From NCBI GenBank assembly GCA_947488085.1, contig CANKYI010000001.1, positions 1,869,928 to 1,933,927 of the forward strand: 64,000 nucleotides of DNA. Reading direction: 5' to 3'. How positions within the stretch are numbered: position 1 is the stretch's first letter; the number at the start of each line of letters is the position of its first letter. The position numbers and the translations under genes were made by a program. The notes below the pieces were generated by a model. It was not told where the DNA came from. It was given only the letters and a program-made list of their open reading frames with translations, and made no database searches. Below are positions 9,098 through 18,739 of the stretch, in pieces. This DNA comes from an uncultured Erythrobacter sp. GTDB taxonomy: Bacteria > Pseudomonadota > Alphaproteobacteria > Sphingomonadales > Sphingomonadaceae.

Positions 9098-12000
9098 ATG
9101 ACAAATCGTACATTTCTGTCTGGCGTAGGTATGTTTGCGCTCGCTGGAGCACTTGTCGCATCACCAGCGCATGCATCTGGCAGCGAAGCAGGCGCGGAAG
9201 CGCCAGAGCTGGGTAGCGCAAACGAAGATGCAGAGGCGTCCGATTATCGCCTGCCCATCAGCACTTCCAACTCGAGTGCGGCAACCATTTCGCTAACCGG
9301 CCCAACTGCTCCGATGATTGATAGCTTTGCCGGATTCAGCATCGAACAGCGATCGGCGCTGGACACATCGATTGATCTGAATGCGCTGTATTCGACCCAC
9401 ATCAGCCAACCGTCGGATTCTGATATTGAAAGTCAGATTTTCGTGCGCGATGACGTTGGTCTTGATGCTTCATTTGATGCCGAAGACACGCAACCTTCCG
9501 TTGTGCAGATCTTCATTCGGAACAACGTGACCGGCGGCATTGGCCTCAACTGCACCGGCACAGTGATCAATCCGCGCACGATTTTGACAGCAGCGCACTG
9601 CCTCAATTTTCAGGGTTCTGAAACTTACGGCCTAGCTGAAGCCGGCGCGCAGACCACAATGCTAGTCGCGACTGGCGCGAACACTGCCCCGCGGATTTTC
9701 AACACGCTCGATTTCGGTGTTGGTTATGACCAAGGCGGGGCCGCTTCTAGCACCGATGTAGTCATTCATCCTTCGGCGAACTTGGAAAATGGCGCGCTGC
9801 CTTTCCCATTTGCCGACATCGCTCTGATCGCGGTGGACTCGCCGATTACCGACGTCCCGTCCATGCCAATCCTTCTGTCACCACTAAGCGAACTCACTCA
9901 TGTAGTTCAAGTTGGTTACGGCTCTTTCGGAACCGGTCTGGGCGGTCCTGGCGCAGGCAGCAATCTGCTCCGGAGGGTAGGCGAAAATATGCTGGGTGCG
10001 GTCGCATCTTTTGCCGATTTCGATGACGCCGTGTTCGCCAATTTTGCGCCGACAGCTGAATTGGGCAGCAACACGCAAACCTATTACTGGACCGATTTCG
10101 ATTGGCCTGATCGTGACGAGTTTGGATTTGAAGGCTGCACAATCACGCCGAACGGTATCGAGCCGTGCTCGCTTGGCAATATTATTGCCACCGACTGGTT
10201 TGAAGGAGATGCCCTACCTCGTGAAGTCGCAACCGCACCGGGCGACAGTGGCTCACCGCTTATCGTCGATGAGTTGTATGACTTTCCCATTGCAACGGCG
10301 GTGCTGAGCGGTGGTCGGAATTTTTTCCGAAACTTCCTCATCGAGCAGTTGGGTTTCGACAACACTTATGGTGACATCAGCTTTTACAACCCGATCTATC
10401 CTTTCTTCGAATTCATCACGCAGAACACCGCTTATAAGTATGTCTCCGCAAATGAAGGCGATGGCGTGTGGTCCGACCCGACCCGCTGGACGCAGGACCT
10501 CGATCCAGGTTTCTTCATCGATGACGGCACTGGCACACTGATAAACGGCATTCCCGACGGTGAAGAGGAGGGCATCTTCAACACCGGACCCAATATCGGA
10601 ATTATCGCAGGGACGGATATTTCAGGCTTTCCCGAAATCGTTTCGCCTTTTGGTCCACAGCCGGGTGATCCCAACTTTGGCAGCAACCTTCCCGAGAGTT
10701 CCGTTCTTCTAGGTCCGGGTTCGACGGGTTTTGTGCCTCAGAACACCGACGGTACGCCCGGTACGGCGTTTGAAAACCCTGCGCAGTATTTTGAGGTTCA
10801 CTTGAATCGCGAAGGGACCACCACTGTCGATCTTGATGTTGAGATCGACCGTTTGATCATCGACAACACCGATGCTGGTTTTGTCCTGCCAAGCGCGTTC
10901 GACTTCACCAGCATTATCGGCGTTGAACAATTTGCTGGCACAGCAGTGGTCGATGGGACGCTCAACACCTCAATCTATGTTCTGGCAGGCGGCGCGCTTG
11001 AAGGCGACGGCGGCACGATCAACACCAATGCGCTGTTCAATTTGCAAGGTATTATGAATGCTGGCGGCGTTGGCACTGTCGGCACGCTGTCGATTGATGG
11101 TGATTATGTTCAGACCAGTGGCGGTGGATTGTGGGTCGATTACACCGTTGGGCGTCGGCGCGATATCAATGCAGACTTCTACGATGTGGCCGGGATTGCT
11201 GTGCTGGATGGCGATCTGATCGTGTCCACCAATGATCGCCGGGTGCGGTTTGGCAGCGAGTTTACGGTCCTCAGCGCTGGCTTGATCGATGGCGACTTCG
11301 ACCAGTTGACCTTCATTAGCCGCTCTCCAATCCTCAATGCAGTTCATCGGATTGAGGACAATGAGGTGGTCGTTGAACTGACCGCACGCTCGATCCGTGA
11401 TCTGGTTGGTCGTCGCAGCTCGCTTCGGTCGCTGGGCACTGCCTTGGATCAGATCCGGGCCACGCGCTTTGACCAGTTCGTTGGCCTGTTCGATGTGGTC
11501 GATAATGCCGGCGTCGATACGCTGGGTGCGACCCTGTCCTCACTCACACCGGTCAGCGCCTTCACCCAGACGTTCACCGCCAACAGCTTCTCGCAGCGCT
11601 TCACAGGTCAGCTGTCACAGCGCAGCCTGGCTCTGCGCGGCGGATCGCGGGCAGCGGGCGGGTTCTCAGCTGCTGGCAATGCGAGCTTTGCTCAAGCGTC
11701 AGGAGCGCCTGTGCAATCGGGCGGTCTGGGCGTCTTTGGCAGCGCCTCAGGCGTGTTCGTCAATGGCGGTCAAGGGGTTGGGCAACAATCCGGCTTGCTC
11801 GGCAATGGCGCGCTTGGCTTTGCGAACCACGGCATCAATGGATCGGTGACCGGCGTGATCGGAGCCAATGCACTGGAGCAGCTCGCGCTGAACCAAGCCG
11901 GTGAGATCACCATTGGCGCAGATGTCGAGGTCGCCGAAGGGTTCAGCTTCGGTGTCGCGGTCTCCAATATCCGCAACTCACAGCAAGCCACCAGCGCGCT

Positions 12001-12658
12001 TCGTGCGCAGGAAGATCGCAGCCAATCGGTCGCGATCTATGCCAGCCTGTCCGATGGCGGTCTGTTCGCCGATGCCTATGCCGGAACCTCTGATCAGGAG
12101 TTCGGTGTGGAACGCGGATCGCAGGGCGATTTTGCGAGCCTCTACACCAATGCCATCGGCCAGTCCGATGGCGGTCAGACCTTTGGCGGTGTGCGGTTCG
12201 GCTATGCCTTTGATCTAGCTAAGGGCTTTGAAGTGGGGCCAGTGCTGAGCATGGATTACGTGCGCAGCTCCATCGGCGGCTATGATGAGCTGGGCGCAGG
12301 GGCGTTCGGCCTATCGATTGCCGATCGCAACTTCACATCAATGGGAGCCAAAGCGGGCGCGATGGCTAGCTTTGACATCGCGTCGTCCGAAGGACGCACG
12401 CTGCGCGCCTTTGGTTCGGTTGCCTATGCACGAGAGCTTGCAGACACCGCCGATGTGGTGACAGCGCGCTTCGCTGGAGCAGCTGACACACCGTTCACGA
12501 TCTCCAATGCGCTTGATCCGCAATGGGTATCGGTGAATGCCGGTGCAGAGATGGAAGTGGGCACAAACCTGCGCGCATCGATCTCGGTCACGTCCGACAT
12601 GGGCCGCGGCGCTCTGTCTAATGACCAAGCTCAAGCCAATGTGAGCTGGCGCTTCTAA
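9098..12658 (+). CDS. Autotransporter with trypsin-like (S1) serine protease passenger
   Basis: 1186 residues from the ATG at 9098, which has a GGGGG ribosome-binding site; an in-frame TTG at 9086 is less likely. A signal peptide (to about residue 27) is followed by a trypsin-fold protease with His in TAAHC (near residue 166), Asp in DIALIAVD (near 240) and Ser in GDSGSP (near 382). Residues about 450-760 are a Gly/Asp-rich passenger stem resembling beta-helix repeats. The last 280 residues or so form the autotransporter barrel, ending WRF. It is expected to be secreted through its own barrel to the cell surface. The nucleophile motif is preceded by an unusually acidic, Cys-containing loop. 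Monocistronic, with a strong terminator. Confidence 0.9.
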   Translation: MTNRTFLSGVGMFALAGALVASPAHASGSEAGAEAPELGSANEDAEASDYRLPISTSNSSAATISLTGPTAPMIDSFAGFSIEQRSALDTSIDLNALYSTHISQPSDSDIESQIFVRDDVGLDASFDAEDTQPSVVQIFIRNNVTGGIGLNCTGTVINPRTILTAAHCLNFQGSETYGLAEAGAQTTMLVATGANTAPRIFNTLDFGVGYDQGGAASSTDVVIHPSANLENGALPFPFADIALIAVDSPITDVPSMPILLSPLSELTHVVQVGYGSFGTGLGGPGAGSNLLRRVGENMLGAVASFADFDDAVFANFAPTAELGSNTQTYYWTDFDWPDRDEFGFEGCTITPNGIEPCSLGNIIATDWFEGDALPREVATAPGDSGSPLIVDELYDFPIATAVLSGGRNFFRNFLIEQLGFDNTYGDISFYNPIYPFFEFITQNTAYKYVSANEGDGVWSDPTRWTQDLDPGFFIDDGTGTLINGIPDGEEEGIFNTGPNIGIIAGTDISGFPEIVSPFGPQPGDPNFGSNLPESSVLLGPGSTGFVPQNTDGTPGTAFENPAQYFEVHLNREGTTTVDLDVEIDRLIIDNTDAGFVLPSAFDFTSIIGVEQFAGTAVVDGTLNTSIYVLAGGALEGDGGTINTNALFNLQGIMNAGGVGTVGTLSIDGDYVQTSGGGLWVDYTVGRRRDINADFYDVAGIAVLDGDLIVSTNDRRVRFGSEFTVLSAGLIDGDFDQLTFISRSPILNAVHRIEDNEVVVELTARSIRDLVGRRSSLRSLGTALDQIRATRFDQFVGLFDVVDNAGVDTLGATLSSLTPVSAFTQTFTANSFSQRFTGQLSQRSLALRGGSRAAGGFSAAGNASFAQASGAPVQSGGLGVFGSASGVFVNGGQGVGQQSGLLGNGALGFANHGINGSVTGVIGANALEQLALNQAGEITIGADVEVAEGFSFGVAVSNIRNSQQATSALRAQEDRSQSVAIYASLSDGGLFADAYAGTSDQEFGVERGSQGDFASLYTNAIGQSDGGQTFGGVRFGYAFDLAKGFEVGPVLSMDYVRSSIGGYDELGAGAFGLSIADRNFTSMGAKAGAMASFDIASSEGRTLRAFGSVAYARELADTADVVTARFAGAADTPFTISNALDPQWVSVNAGAEMEVGTNLRASISVTSDMGRGALSNDQAQANVSWRF

Positions 12659-12683
12659 AAGTCGCCCACCACACAAACGGCAT

Positions 12684-12728
12684 AAAAAACGCCGGGCCTT
12701 GCACACTCGCAAGGCCCGGCGTTTTGCT
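12684..12728 (+). terminator. Rho-independent terminator after the autotransporter gene
   Basis: Near-perfect hairpin AACGCCGGGCCTTG / CAAGGCCCGGCGTT with an 8-nt loop, flanked by A and T runs so that it could work in both directions. It is 26 bp past the autotransporter stop and 48 bp before the next gene. Confidence 0.92.
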
Positions 12729-12775
12729 TTGTGTGCCAGCGGTGTTACGCGAACCAAAAGACCGGGAGACCTCGC

Positions 12776-14272
12776 ATGACCGCCATAATGGACGGGCTTA
12801 CTTCGCTGTTTATCTTTATCATCGGACTGATCGTGCTGGCGCTCATCACGCTGTTCATCATCGACCGAACTCAGACCAGCGACACGGTTCGGCGCAATTA
12901 CCCGGTCATCGGGCGGATGCGCTATATTCTGTCCGACCTTGGTGAATTCTTCCGGCAATATTTCTTCGCCATGGATCGCGAGGAAATGCCGTTCAACCGG
13001 GCGCAGCGCGAATGGGTGAACGACGCCGCCCGCAAACACTCGACCAATGTCGCATTCGGCTCCACGCGCAATCTGGAGCCAGTGGGCACGCCGATTTTCG
13101 TCAATTGCCCATGGCCCGTTCTGGACAAGGACGCAGTCAAATCGCGGCCCAAACGCATTGGCGATGGCGCAGCGCGGATCCCCTATGATGCGCCCTCATT
13201 CTTCAATATGTCCGGCATGAGTTACGGCTCCATCTCCGCCCCCGCCATCCGCGCTCTGTCGAAAGGGACAGCGAAGACAGGATGCTGGATGAATACCGGC
13301 GAAGGCGGCCTGTCACCCTACCATCTCGAAGGGGGCGGCGACATCGTCTTCCAAATTGGCACGGCCAAATACGGAGTGCGCGACAAACAGGGCAATCTGT
13401 CGGATGACCGCTTGCGCGAAGTCGCTGCCCATGAACAGGTGCGCATGTTCGAATTAAAGCTATCCCAAGGGGCAAAACCGGGCAAAGGCGGCATCCTGCC
13501 CGCCGCTAAGGTCAATGCCGAGATCGCCGAGATCAGAGGAATCGCGCAAGGTGAAGCCTCCATCTCGCCCAACCGCCACACCGATATCGGCACGACAGAA
13601 GAATTGCTCGATATGATCGCGCATATCCGCGAGGTCACAGGTAAGCCGGTGGGCTTTAAGACCGTGATCGGGGCCTATGGTTGGCTGGAGGAACTGTTTG
13701 CGGAAGTGAACCGGCGCGGACCGGCAAGCGCGCCCGATTTCATCACCGTCGATGGCGGCGATGGAGGCACAGGTGCCGCGCCACTGCCGCTGATCGACAA
13801 TGTCGGGCTGACCCTGCGCGAGGCGCTGCCCATGCTCGTCGACTTGCGCGATGCGGCGGGCCTAAAAGACCGCGTACGCATTGTCGCCAGCGGCAAACTT
13901 GTCACCCCCAGCGAGGTCGCATGGGCGCTATGCGCAGGGGCAGACTTCACGATTTCGGCACGCGGTTTCATGTTCGCGCTTGGCTGTATTCAGGCGATGA
14001 AGTGCAACAAGAACACGTGTCCTACCGGCATCACAACCCACGACCCCGCGCTGCAACGCGGGTTGGACCCAACCAACAAAGCAGAACGCGTGGCCAATTT
14101 CGTCGAAGCGATGCGTAAGGAGGTGGGCGTGATCGCGCACAGTGTGGGCGTAACCGGTCCGCGTCAGATGAAGCGGTTTCACGTGCGTTTGGTATGCGCC
14201 GATGGCCGATCAAGGCCGTTTGATGAACTCTATCCCGATGTGGATACGTCGACGAAAACAGAGGCTGCTTAG
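12776..14272 (+). CDS. FMN-binding glutamate-synthase-family protein (GltB domain-like, membrane-anchored)
   Basis: 498 residues from the ATG at 12776, with a GGGAGA ribosome-binding site. An N-terminal transmembrane segment (about residues 9-30) precedes a glutamate-synthase central/FMN barrel. Seen motifs include MSYGSISAPAIRALS, EGGLSPYH, PGKGGILPAAKV, the FMN phosphate site GGDGGTGAAP near residue 325, and the Cys-rich segment KCNKNTCPTGITTHDP near 410 that resembles the iron-sulfur ligands of GltB. The amidotransferase and large C-terminal domains of true GltB are absent, so this is a stand-alone homologue of uncertain substrate, not proven glutamate synthase. It overlaps the convergent TspO-like gene by 4 nt. 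Confidence 0.88.
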   Translation: MTAIMDGLTSLFIFIIGLIVLALITLFIIDRTQTSDTVRRNYPVIGRMRYILSDLGEFFRQYFFAMDREEMPFNRAQREWVNDAARKHSTNVAFGSTRNLEPVGTPIFVNCPWPVLDKDAVKSRPKRIGDGAARIPYDAPSFFNMSGMSYGSISAPAIRALSKGTAKTGCWMNTGEGGLSPYHLEGGGDIVFQIGTAKYGVRDKQGNLSDDRLREVAAHEQVRMFELKLSQGAKPGKGGILPAAKVNAEIAEIRGIAQGEASISPNRHTDIGTTEELLDMIAHIREVTGKPVGFKTVIGAYGWLEELFAEVNRRGPASAPDFITVDGGDGGTGAAPLPLIDNVGLTLREALPMLVDLRDAAGLKDRVRIVASGKLVTPSEVAWALCAGADFTISARGFMFALGCIQAMKCNKNTCPTGITTHDPALQRGLDPTNKAERVANFVEAMRKEVGVIAHSVGVTGPRQMKRFHVRLVCADGRSRPFDELYPDVDTSTKTEAA

Positions 14273-15057
14273 ACGCCCAGCCAGTGCTTGCGATTGTCGG
14301 GCTGTGACAGCCCAATCACAGCCGCCGCCAGTACAAGGACACCGGCATAGGCGCAGGCTAATGCAATGCTCTGCACCTCTTGCCCGCCGCGAAAATAGAT
14401 CGCCAACACCGCCCAGCAGAACACCAGCGCATACCACGGGTTGCCGCGCGATTGGACCACAGCAAGCGCGGCGATGGTTCCGCCAATTGCGACCATGATT
14501 GCCGCCGCCATCGGATGGGCAAAGCCGCCGCCAATGCCGTGATAGGCTAGGGTCGCCGAGACGTTCACAATGCTCGCCGCGGTCAACCAAGCAGCAAGCG
14601 CGCTCAACACAAGCGCCGCAAACCAGCGCTCACCGCGCGTCAGGGACGCTTGCTGGGTCAATGCTCTCAAACACATCAACAGCCCGCCCAGCGAAACGAG
14701 GATGATAATTGCAGAAATCACCGTCAGATTGGCAAATTGTGTGTAAGTCGCCCAAACGCCCTGCGCGGCGAGCGCGATGGCGGCAGGCCACGCGATGCGG
14801 TTCAGAAGCAAGCTCTGGCGCTGCGCCGGAAGCGCCTGCCAAATCGCAAAAATGGCCGATCCAAGGAAAAGCGGCCCCCAAATCGCAAAGGCCCAACCCG
14901 ACGGCGTGATCAGCGTGCGCACACTGTCAGAGCGATCCCCAATCGGTTCTCCAAAACCCAGCTGCGGCAAAAAGGTCGCGCCTATTTGAATGAAGACGGC
15001 GACAAGAACGGCAGCGCGCTGAACAGCAGGGCGCGTGGCAAGAGATGGTGTTTTCAT
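14269..15057 (-). CDS. TspO/MBR-related tryptophan-rich membrane protein (long form)
   Basis: 262 residues with about seven hydrophobic segments. The segment TPSGWAFAIWGPLF near residue 50 resembles the conserved signature of the long tryptophan-rich sensory/TspO-related proteins. Classical TspO has about 160 residues and five helices, so this is a longer relative whose ligand (porphyrin or otherwise) cannot be assumed. No N-terminal signal peptide is needed; the first helix begins near residue 15. Convergent with, and 4 nt overlapping, the GltB-like gene. Confidence 0.6.
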   Translation of the reverse strand: MKTPSLATRPAVQRAAVLVAVFIQIGATFLPQLGFGEPIGDRSDSVRTLITPSGWAFAIWGPLFLGSAIFAIWQALPAQRQSLLLNRIAWPAAIALAAQGVWATYTQFANLTVISAIIILVSLGGLLMCLRALTQQASLTRGERWFAALVLSALAAWLTAASIVNVSATLAYHGIGGGFAHPMAAAIMVAIGGTIAALAVVQSRGNPWYALVFCWAVLAIYFRGGQEVQSIALACAYAGVLVLAAAVIGLSQPDNRKHWLGV

Positions 15058-15093
15058 AAGGGATTGAACGGGCGATGTCCGCAGGGGTTCCGC

Positions 15094-16476
15094 TTAGTCA
15101 AGGCGCAGCGGTTCGATGATCGTAATGACATCGTCCTGTAGCCCAGGCTGACGTCCTTCCGGAACGGAATCGCGAAGCCAGTATTCAAACGCAGGCAATG
15201 GGACATAAACATATTCTCCTTCAAACCCAGTGAGCATCAACTGTTTCACCCTTGGGCGGAAATACCGCTCGACATTGCGTATTGCCGCGCGATCCAAAAC
15301 GTCTCCGGCGCTTCGCAAAATAACGGTCGAATGAAAGGCACCATTGGGTCCAAAAACAATGCCAAGTTCGACGCGCCCGCCCAGATGTCTTCTCATTGCA
15401 CGGGTTGGGTAATTGTCTGTGATCCGGTGAATTATGCGATTATCCTCGCGCAATGCAGGCAGCGTTTCAGGCCAACTATCCAACACCGTCACATTCGTAT
15501 CGAGGCCGAGGGATTCTTCGAGAATGGCATTCGCATTTGCATTGGGATCACGGCGCAACAACGCCAAACGCGCAGCCAAGCTTACCTGAGGATCGGGATC
15601 AGATAGTCTAGTTTGCCAAACCCTAACCCAAAGAGCATCGGCTCGCGCGTTTATCGGTTCATCAATATTGGGTTGGCTGCGTGGTGTGTACCAATCAAGA
15701 ATCCGCGCCGCGCCTTCATAGTCAGGCGGAGTTTGAGCAGGATCCGTGATCGCCTCTGCAACATCCAACAAAATGGGCAGTCGCCCACGAAGCCGATCCC
15801 TCGCGTAGAATTTCGGAGCAAGCTCCGCAGCCAGATTTAGATTGTGTCGGTCGCTATTTGGGTCGATCAACTCTTGCAGGAATAGACGGTCGCGCCCCGG
15901 ATTGTTGCCAAATTGATCGTGAGCTTGGTTCCAATAATGCTCCTGCACCAACATCGCTCGTATTCGCGCCGGGGAGACGCCCTCGGGCGTGTAATCGAGG
16001 CTATACGCGCTCACACCGCATGAGCCATTAGACCCCTCATATCCTTGAGCAGCTCTGCCTAACAACCACGAACCAATGGCCACCTCCTCGATACGAGAGG
16101 CCGGAGTGCCATGCGGTTTCCACTGAAAGAATAGCTGGATCGGCCAATCTGCGACATTGCTTCTAACCGGTGATCCAATGGCGGCATCGACCATCGCGAA
16201 CGCGAAGTCAGATCGCTGTCTGCAATTCTTTGAGCCGTCGCGAAGTGAGGTGACAATGTGCCAGTAAGGCCCAAAGTCGCGCGCACCACTGCGCAGGTCC
16301 TCGATCAGCGTGTCTCGTTCGCGCCATGCCGCACGGCATTGAGAACGGTGGTCCGGTTCTTCCTGCCACCGAATCTCGGCTGGAAAGGTAATCGTGCACG
16401 CAGCAGCAAGCGAGGGCATGAGCATGCTTGCAAGAGCGACTATTGCCGCAAAGGGTCGTAGGCTTTGCTTGCACAT
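15094..16476 (-). CDS. Secreted protein of unknown function with C-terminal TonB-like domain
   Basis: 460 residues from the ATG at 16474-16476; an ATG 12 nt upstream is also possible. A signal peptide (MCKQSLRP ... SLAAA) leads into a helical region containing several Cys residues and many Trp and Arg. From about residue 380 the sequence GGRVELGIVFGPNG and the following AIRNVERYFRPRV resemble the TonB C-terminal fold. There is no Pro-rich spanning segment or inner-membrane anchor other than the signal, so it is not a canonical energy-transducing TonB. Middle-domain function not recognised. It is 36 bp downstream (in its own direction, upstream) of the TspO-like gene on the same strand. Confidence 0.55.
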   Translation of the reverse strand: MCKQSLRPFAAIVALASMLMPSLAAACTITFPAEIRWQEEPDHRSQCRAAWRERDTLIEDLRSGARDFGPYWHIVTSLRDGSKNCRQRSDFAFAMVDAAIGSPVRSNVADWPIQLFFQWKPHGTPASRIEEVAIGSWLLGRAAQGYEGSNGSCGVSAYSLDYTPEGVSPARIRAMLVQEHYWNQAHDQFGNNPGRDRLFLQELIDPNSDRHNLNLAAELAPKFYARDRLRGRLPILLDVAEAITDPAQTPPDYEGAARILDWYTPRSQPNIDEPINARADALWVRVWQTRLSDPDPQVSLAARLALLRRDPNANANAILEESLGLDTNVTVLDSWPETLPALREDNRIIHRITDNYPTRAMRRHLGGRVELGIVFGPNGAFHSTVILRSAGDVLDRAAIRNVERYFRPRVKQLMLTGFEGEYVYVPLPAFEYWLRDSVPEGRQPGLQDDVITIIEPLRLD

Positions 16477-16642
16477 TGGAGCTCTCATGCTCTCCAAAAC
16501 GACCAGTATCAAGGGTACTGTCTCGCCCCGGAATGGCGCAGGGAATCAGCGTATTTTCCTACACGCCGTGCCCGAAGCGACGCGATCCTTGATCGCAATG
16601 AGGGAGGAACTCGCGCACCGGATGGGGCGTCCAAACAAAACA

Positions 16643-17071
16643 ATATCAGGGGGCATCATAAGCCGGGTTCTGTTCTGGCGACGGTATCAAAAGACCAGCC
16701 CGCCAGCGGCAACCATTCATCTGGGCCGTCCATTGCTGAACGGCTCAAGCAGCCAACCCGGATCTCCTCAGCGCGAAACGCGCCTGCCCTGACCCATAAA
16801 GAGCCGAGCGCGAGACCCCTATTTGGCCTTGCTCCGAGTGGGGTTTGCCATGCGGGCGCTGTTACCAGAGCCCCGGTGCGCTTTTACCGCACCCTTTCAC
16901 CCGTGCCTGTGACCTTTTCGGGTCCATCGGCGGTATACTCTCTGTGGCACTTTCCCTGAGCTTGGCTGTGAAGCCTCACCCGGCGGGCGTTACCCGCCAC
17001 CCTTGTTTCGTGGAGCCCGGACTTTCCTCGCAGCCCCAAAAGACCACGCGGCTGCCTCAGCCCCCTGATAC
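16643..17071 (-). ncRNA. rnpB: RNase P RNA (type A)
   Basis: Catalytic RNA of RNase P, which matures tRNA 5' ends. Read on the minus strand, the conserved core GAGGAAAGTCCGGGCTCC lies near 17015-17032. The family's 3' signature AGAACCCGGCTTAT lies near 16659-16672. The P1 helix is visible as TATCAGGGGGC at the 5' end pairing with GCCCCCTGATA at the 3' end, which fixes the limits to within a few bases. Conserved ACAG and GGTAAACCCC-type segments are also present. The length, about 430 nt, fits alphaproteobacterial type A RNAs. Confidence 0.95.
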
Positions 17072-17085
17072 CGGCGCACATACAA

Positions 17086-17116
17086 GAAGGGCCGACTTTA
17101 GCAAAGCCGGCCCTTC
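17086..17116 (-). terminator. Hairpin downstream of aqpZ
   Basis: Inverted repeat GAAGGGCCGGCTTT / AAAGTCGGCCCTTC, one mismatch, 22 bp past the aqpZ stop and just before rnpB. The T-rich tail is poor (TTGTATG), so termination strength is uncertain. Confidence 0.6.
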
Positions 17117-17137
17117 ATAATTCGCAGCAGCGTCAGA

Positions 17138-17857
17138 TCATTCCGCCTGACCGCCAATATTGTCGAGGCTTTCATCAGGCGACAAAAGGAATTTCCAGAT
17201 CAACGCTCCAACCGCAGCGCCAATCAGCGGAGCCACCCAAAACAGCCACAGCTGAGGAACAGCCGCTGTATCAGCGTAGAATGCCACACTTGTCGAACGC
17301 GCCGGGTTAACCGACGTGTTACTGACGGGAATGGAGATGAGGTGGATCAAGGTAAGGCCAAGACCGATCGCAATCGGCGCGAAACCAGCCGGAGCCTTTG
17401 GCGAAGTCGAGCCAAGGATAATCACCAGGAACAAGGCGGTGAGCACGACCTCTGCCACCAGCACTGCCTGCATCGAATATCCACCGGGTGACAATTCGCC
17501 ATAACCGTTTGAGGCGAAGCCACCTGCGGCAAAGTCCGGTGCACCGCTGGCAATGACAAAAAGCATCCCAGCAGCCACAAATGAGCCAAGCAATTGCGCC
17601 ACCCAATAGGGCACCAATTCACTCCAGCTAAAGCGGTTGCCAATAGCGAGACCCAGCGAAACGGCCGGGTTGAAGTGGCCACCCGAAATGCCGCCAACGG
17701 CATAAGCCATCGTCATGACTGTCAGGCCAAAGGCAAGGCTGACCCCGACAAAGCCGATCCCCAATTCAGGAAATCCTGCTGCTAGAACAGCGGAGCCGCA
17801 GCCCCCAAATACAAGCCAGAATGTGCCGAAAAACTCAGCGCTAAGTTTCTTCATCAT
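17138..17857 (-). CDS. aqpZ: Aquaporin Z (water channel)
   Basis: 239 residues from the ATG at 17855-17857, with GGAGAGGG upstream; a TTG one codon earlier and an ATG one codon later are alternatives. Six hydrophobic segments and both NPA boxes are present: GGHFNPAVS near residue 62 and SVNPARS near residue 183. The latter has the selectivity-filter Arg following NPA. Aquaporin Z mediates rapid osmotic water flow across the inner membrane. The loop composition ([12 protein letters not shown]) is of the AqpZ rather than GlpF type. Appears monocistronic. Confidence 0.95.
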   Translation of the reverse strand: MMKKLSAEFFGTFWLVFGGCGSAVLAAGFPELGIGFVGVSLAFGLTVMTMAYAVGGISGGHFNPAVSLGLAIGNRFSWSELVPYWVAQLLGSFVAAGMLFVIASGAPDFAAGGFASNGYGELSPGGYSMQAVLVAEVVLTALFLVIILGSTSPKAPAGFAPIAIGLGLTLIHLISIPVSNTSVNPARSTSVAFYADTAAVPQLWLFWVAPLIGAAVGALIWKFLLSPDESLDNIGGQAE

Positions 17858-17971
17858 CAAACGATCCCTCTCCGCGATGATTTATTGAGACGGACAGTTA
17901 AGCACATTTACGCGCGGGCTGCTGTAGAGAATTGTAAACTGCGACTGGCTGGGCTGGTCAGATCGACCTGA

Positions 17972-18739
17972 TTACCGCGATCCGCCGCGATCCCGCTCTA
18001 GTAAAAGGTGCCATAGGATCGCGCCCAGTTGCGCATCGGGTTTGCCTTCGATGCGTTCCGGCCGCCAGCGCCGCTCAAACGCTTCAATCGCCTTGCGCCC
18101 TTCGGTGATGTCGTAGCCGTAGCGTTCAAGCGCGAGGATAAATGCGCCCTCGTTGGGAAACGGATCAGCGGCTTCGAACTTGTCCGGGCATGGCAGGCAA
18201 AGGCCATAATCGGCGATGCGCTCCCACGGGAAAAGTTCGCCCGGGTCAATCTTGCGCATAGGGGCAATATCGGAGTGCCCGACCACATTCGCTCGCGGGA
18301 TGTCGTGATTTTTCACGATCCGCGCCATTAATGGGACAAGTGCCTCAATCTGCGCATCCGCAAAAGCGCGATAACCACCTGCATGCCCTGGATGATCCAA
18401 TTCAATCCCGATGCTGGCCGAATTCACGTCCTTTATTCCGCGCCAATAGGATGTTCCGGCATGCCATGCGCGCTTCGCTTCGGAGACGAGCTGAATGACC
18501 TCGCCCTCTTCGCTAATCAGATAGTGCGCAGAGACGCCGCCTTCCTTTGTGGTAAGCCGCTCCAACGCCGTCTCCATCGGCTTCATCTCAGTGTAGTGGA
18601 CCACCAGCATCGTGATTGGCAAAGCGCGTTCGCCAAAATTGGGTGAAGGGACAATTCTGTGCACCAACTCGTTCACTTCCATGTCGCGCCACGCTGCTGG
18701 CGGCACGCCGGGAGATGAAGCTGGCGGGATCGTGCTCAC
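17972..18739 (-). CDS. N-acetylmuramoyl-L-alanine amidase, AmpD/AmiD type
   Basis: 255 residues from a GTG at 18737-18739 that overlaps the chpT stop by 4 nt; an internal ATG at 18680-18682 would give a 236-residue form. It cleaves the amide between MurNAc and L-Ala in peptidoglycan fragments (Amidase_2 fold). Seen: VVHYTE (first Zn His) near residue 48, a WHAG motif near 92, SIGIELDHPG near 109, and GHSDIAPMRKIDPG near 154 with the second Zn His and the conserved Asp. The C-terminal 70 residues are a helical domain typical of AmiD-like enzymes. No signal peptide, so it is likely cytoplasmic and used in muropeptide recycling (inference). Confidence 0.88.
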   Translation of the reverse strand: MSTIPPASSPGVPPAAWRDMEVNELVHRIVPSPNFGERALPITMLVVHYTEMKPMETALERLTTKEGGVSAHYLISEEGEVIQLVSEAKRAWHAGTSYWRGIKDVNSASIGIELDHPGHAGGYRAFADAQIEALVPLMARIVKNHDIPRANVVGHSDIAPMRKIDPGELFPWERIADYGLCLPCPDKFEAADPFPNEGAFILALERYGYDITEGRKAIEAFERRWRPERIEGKPDAQLGAILWHLLLERDRGGSR

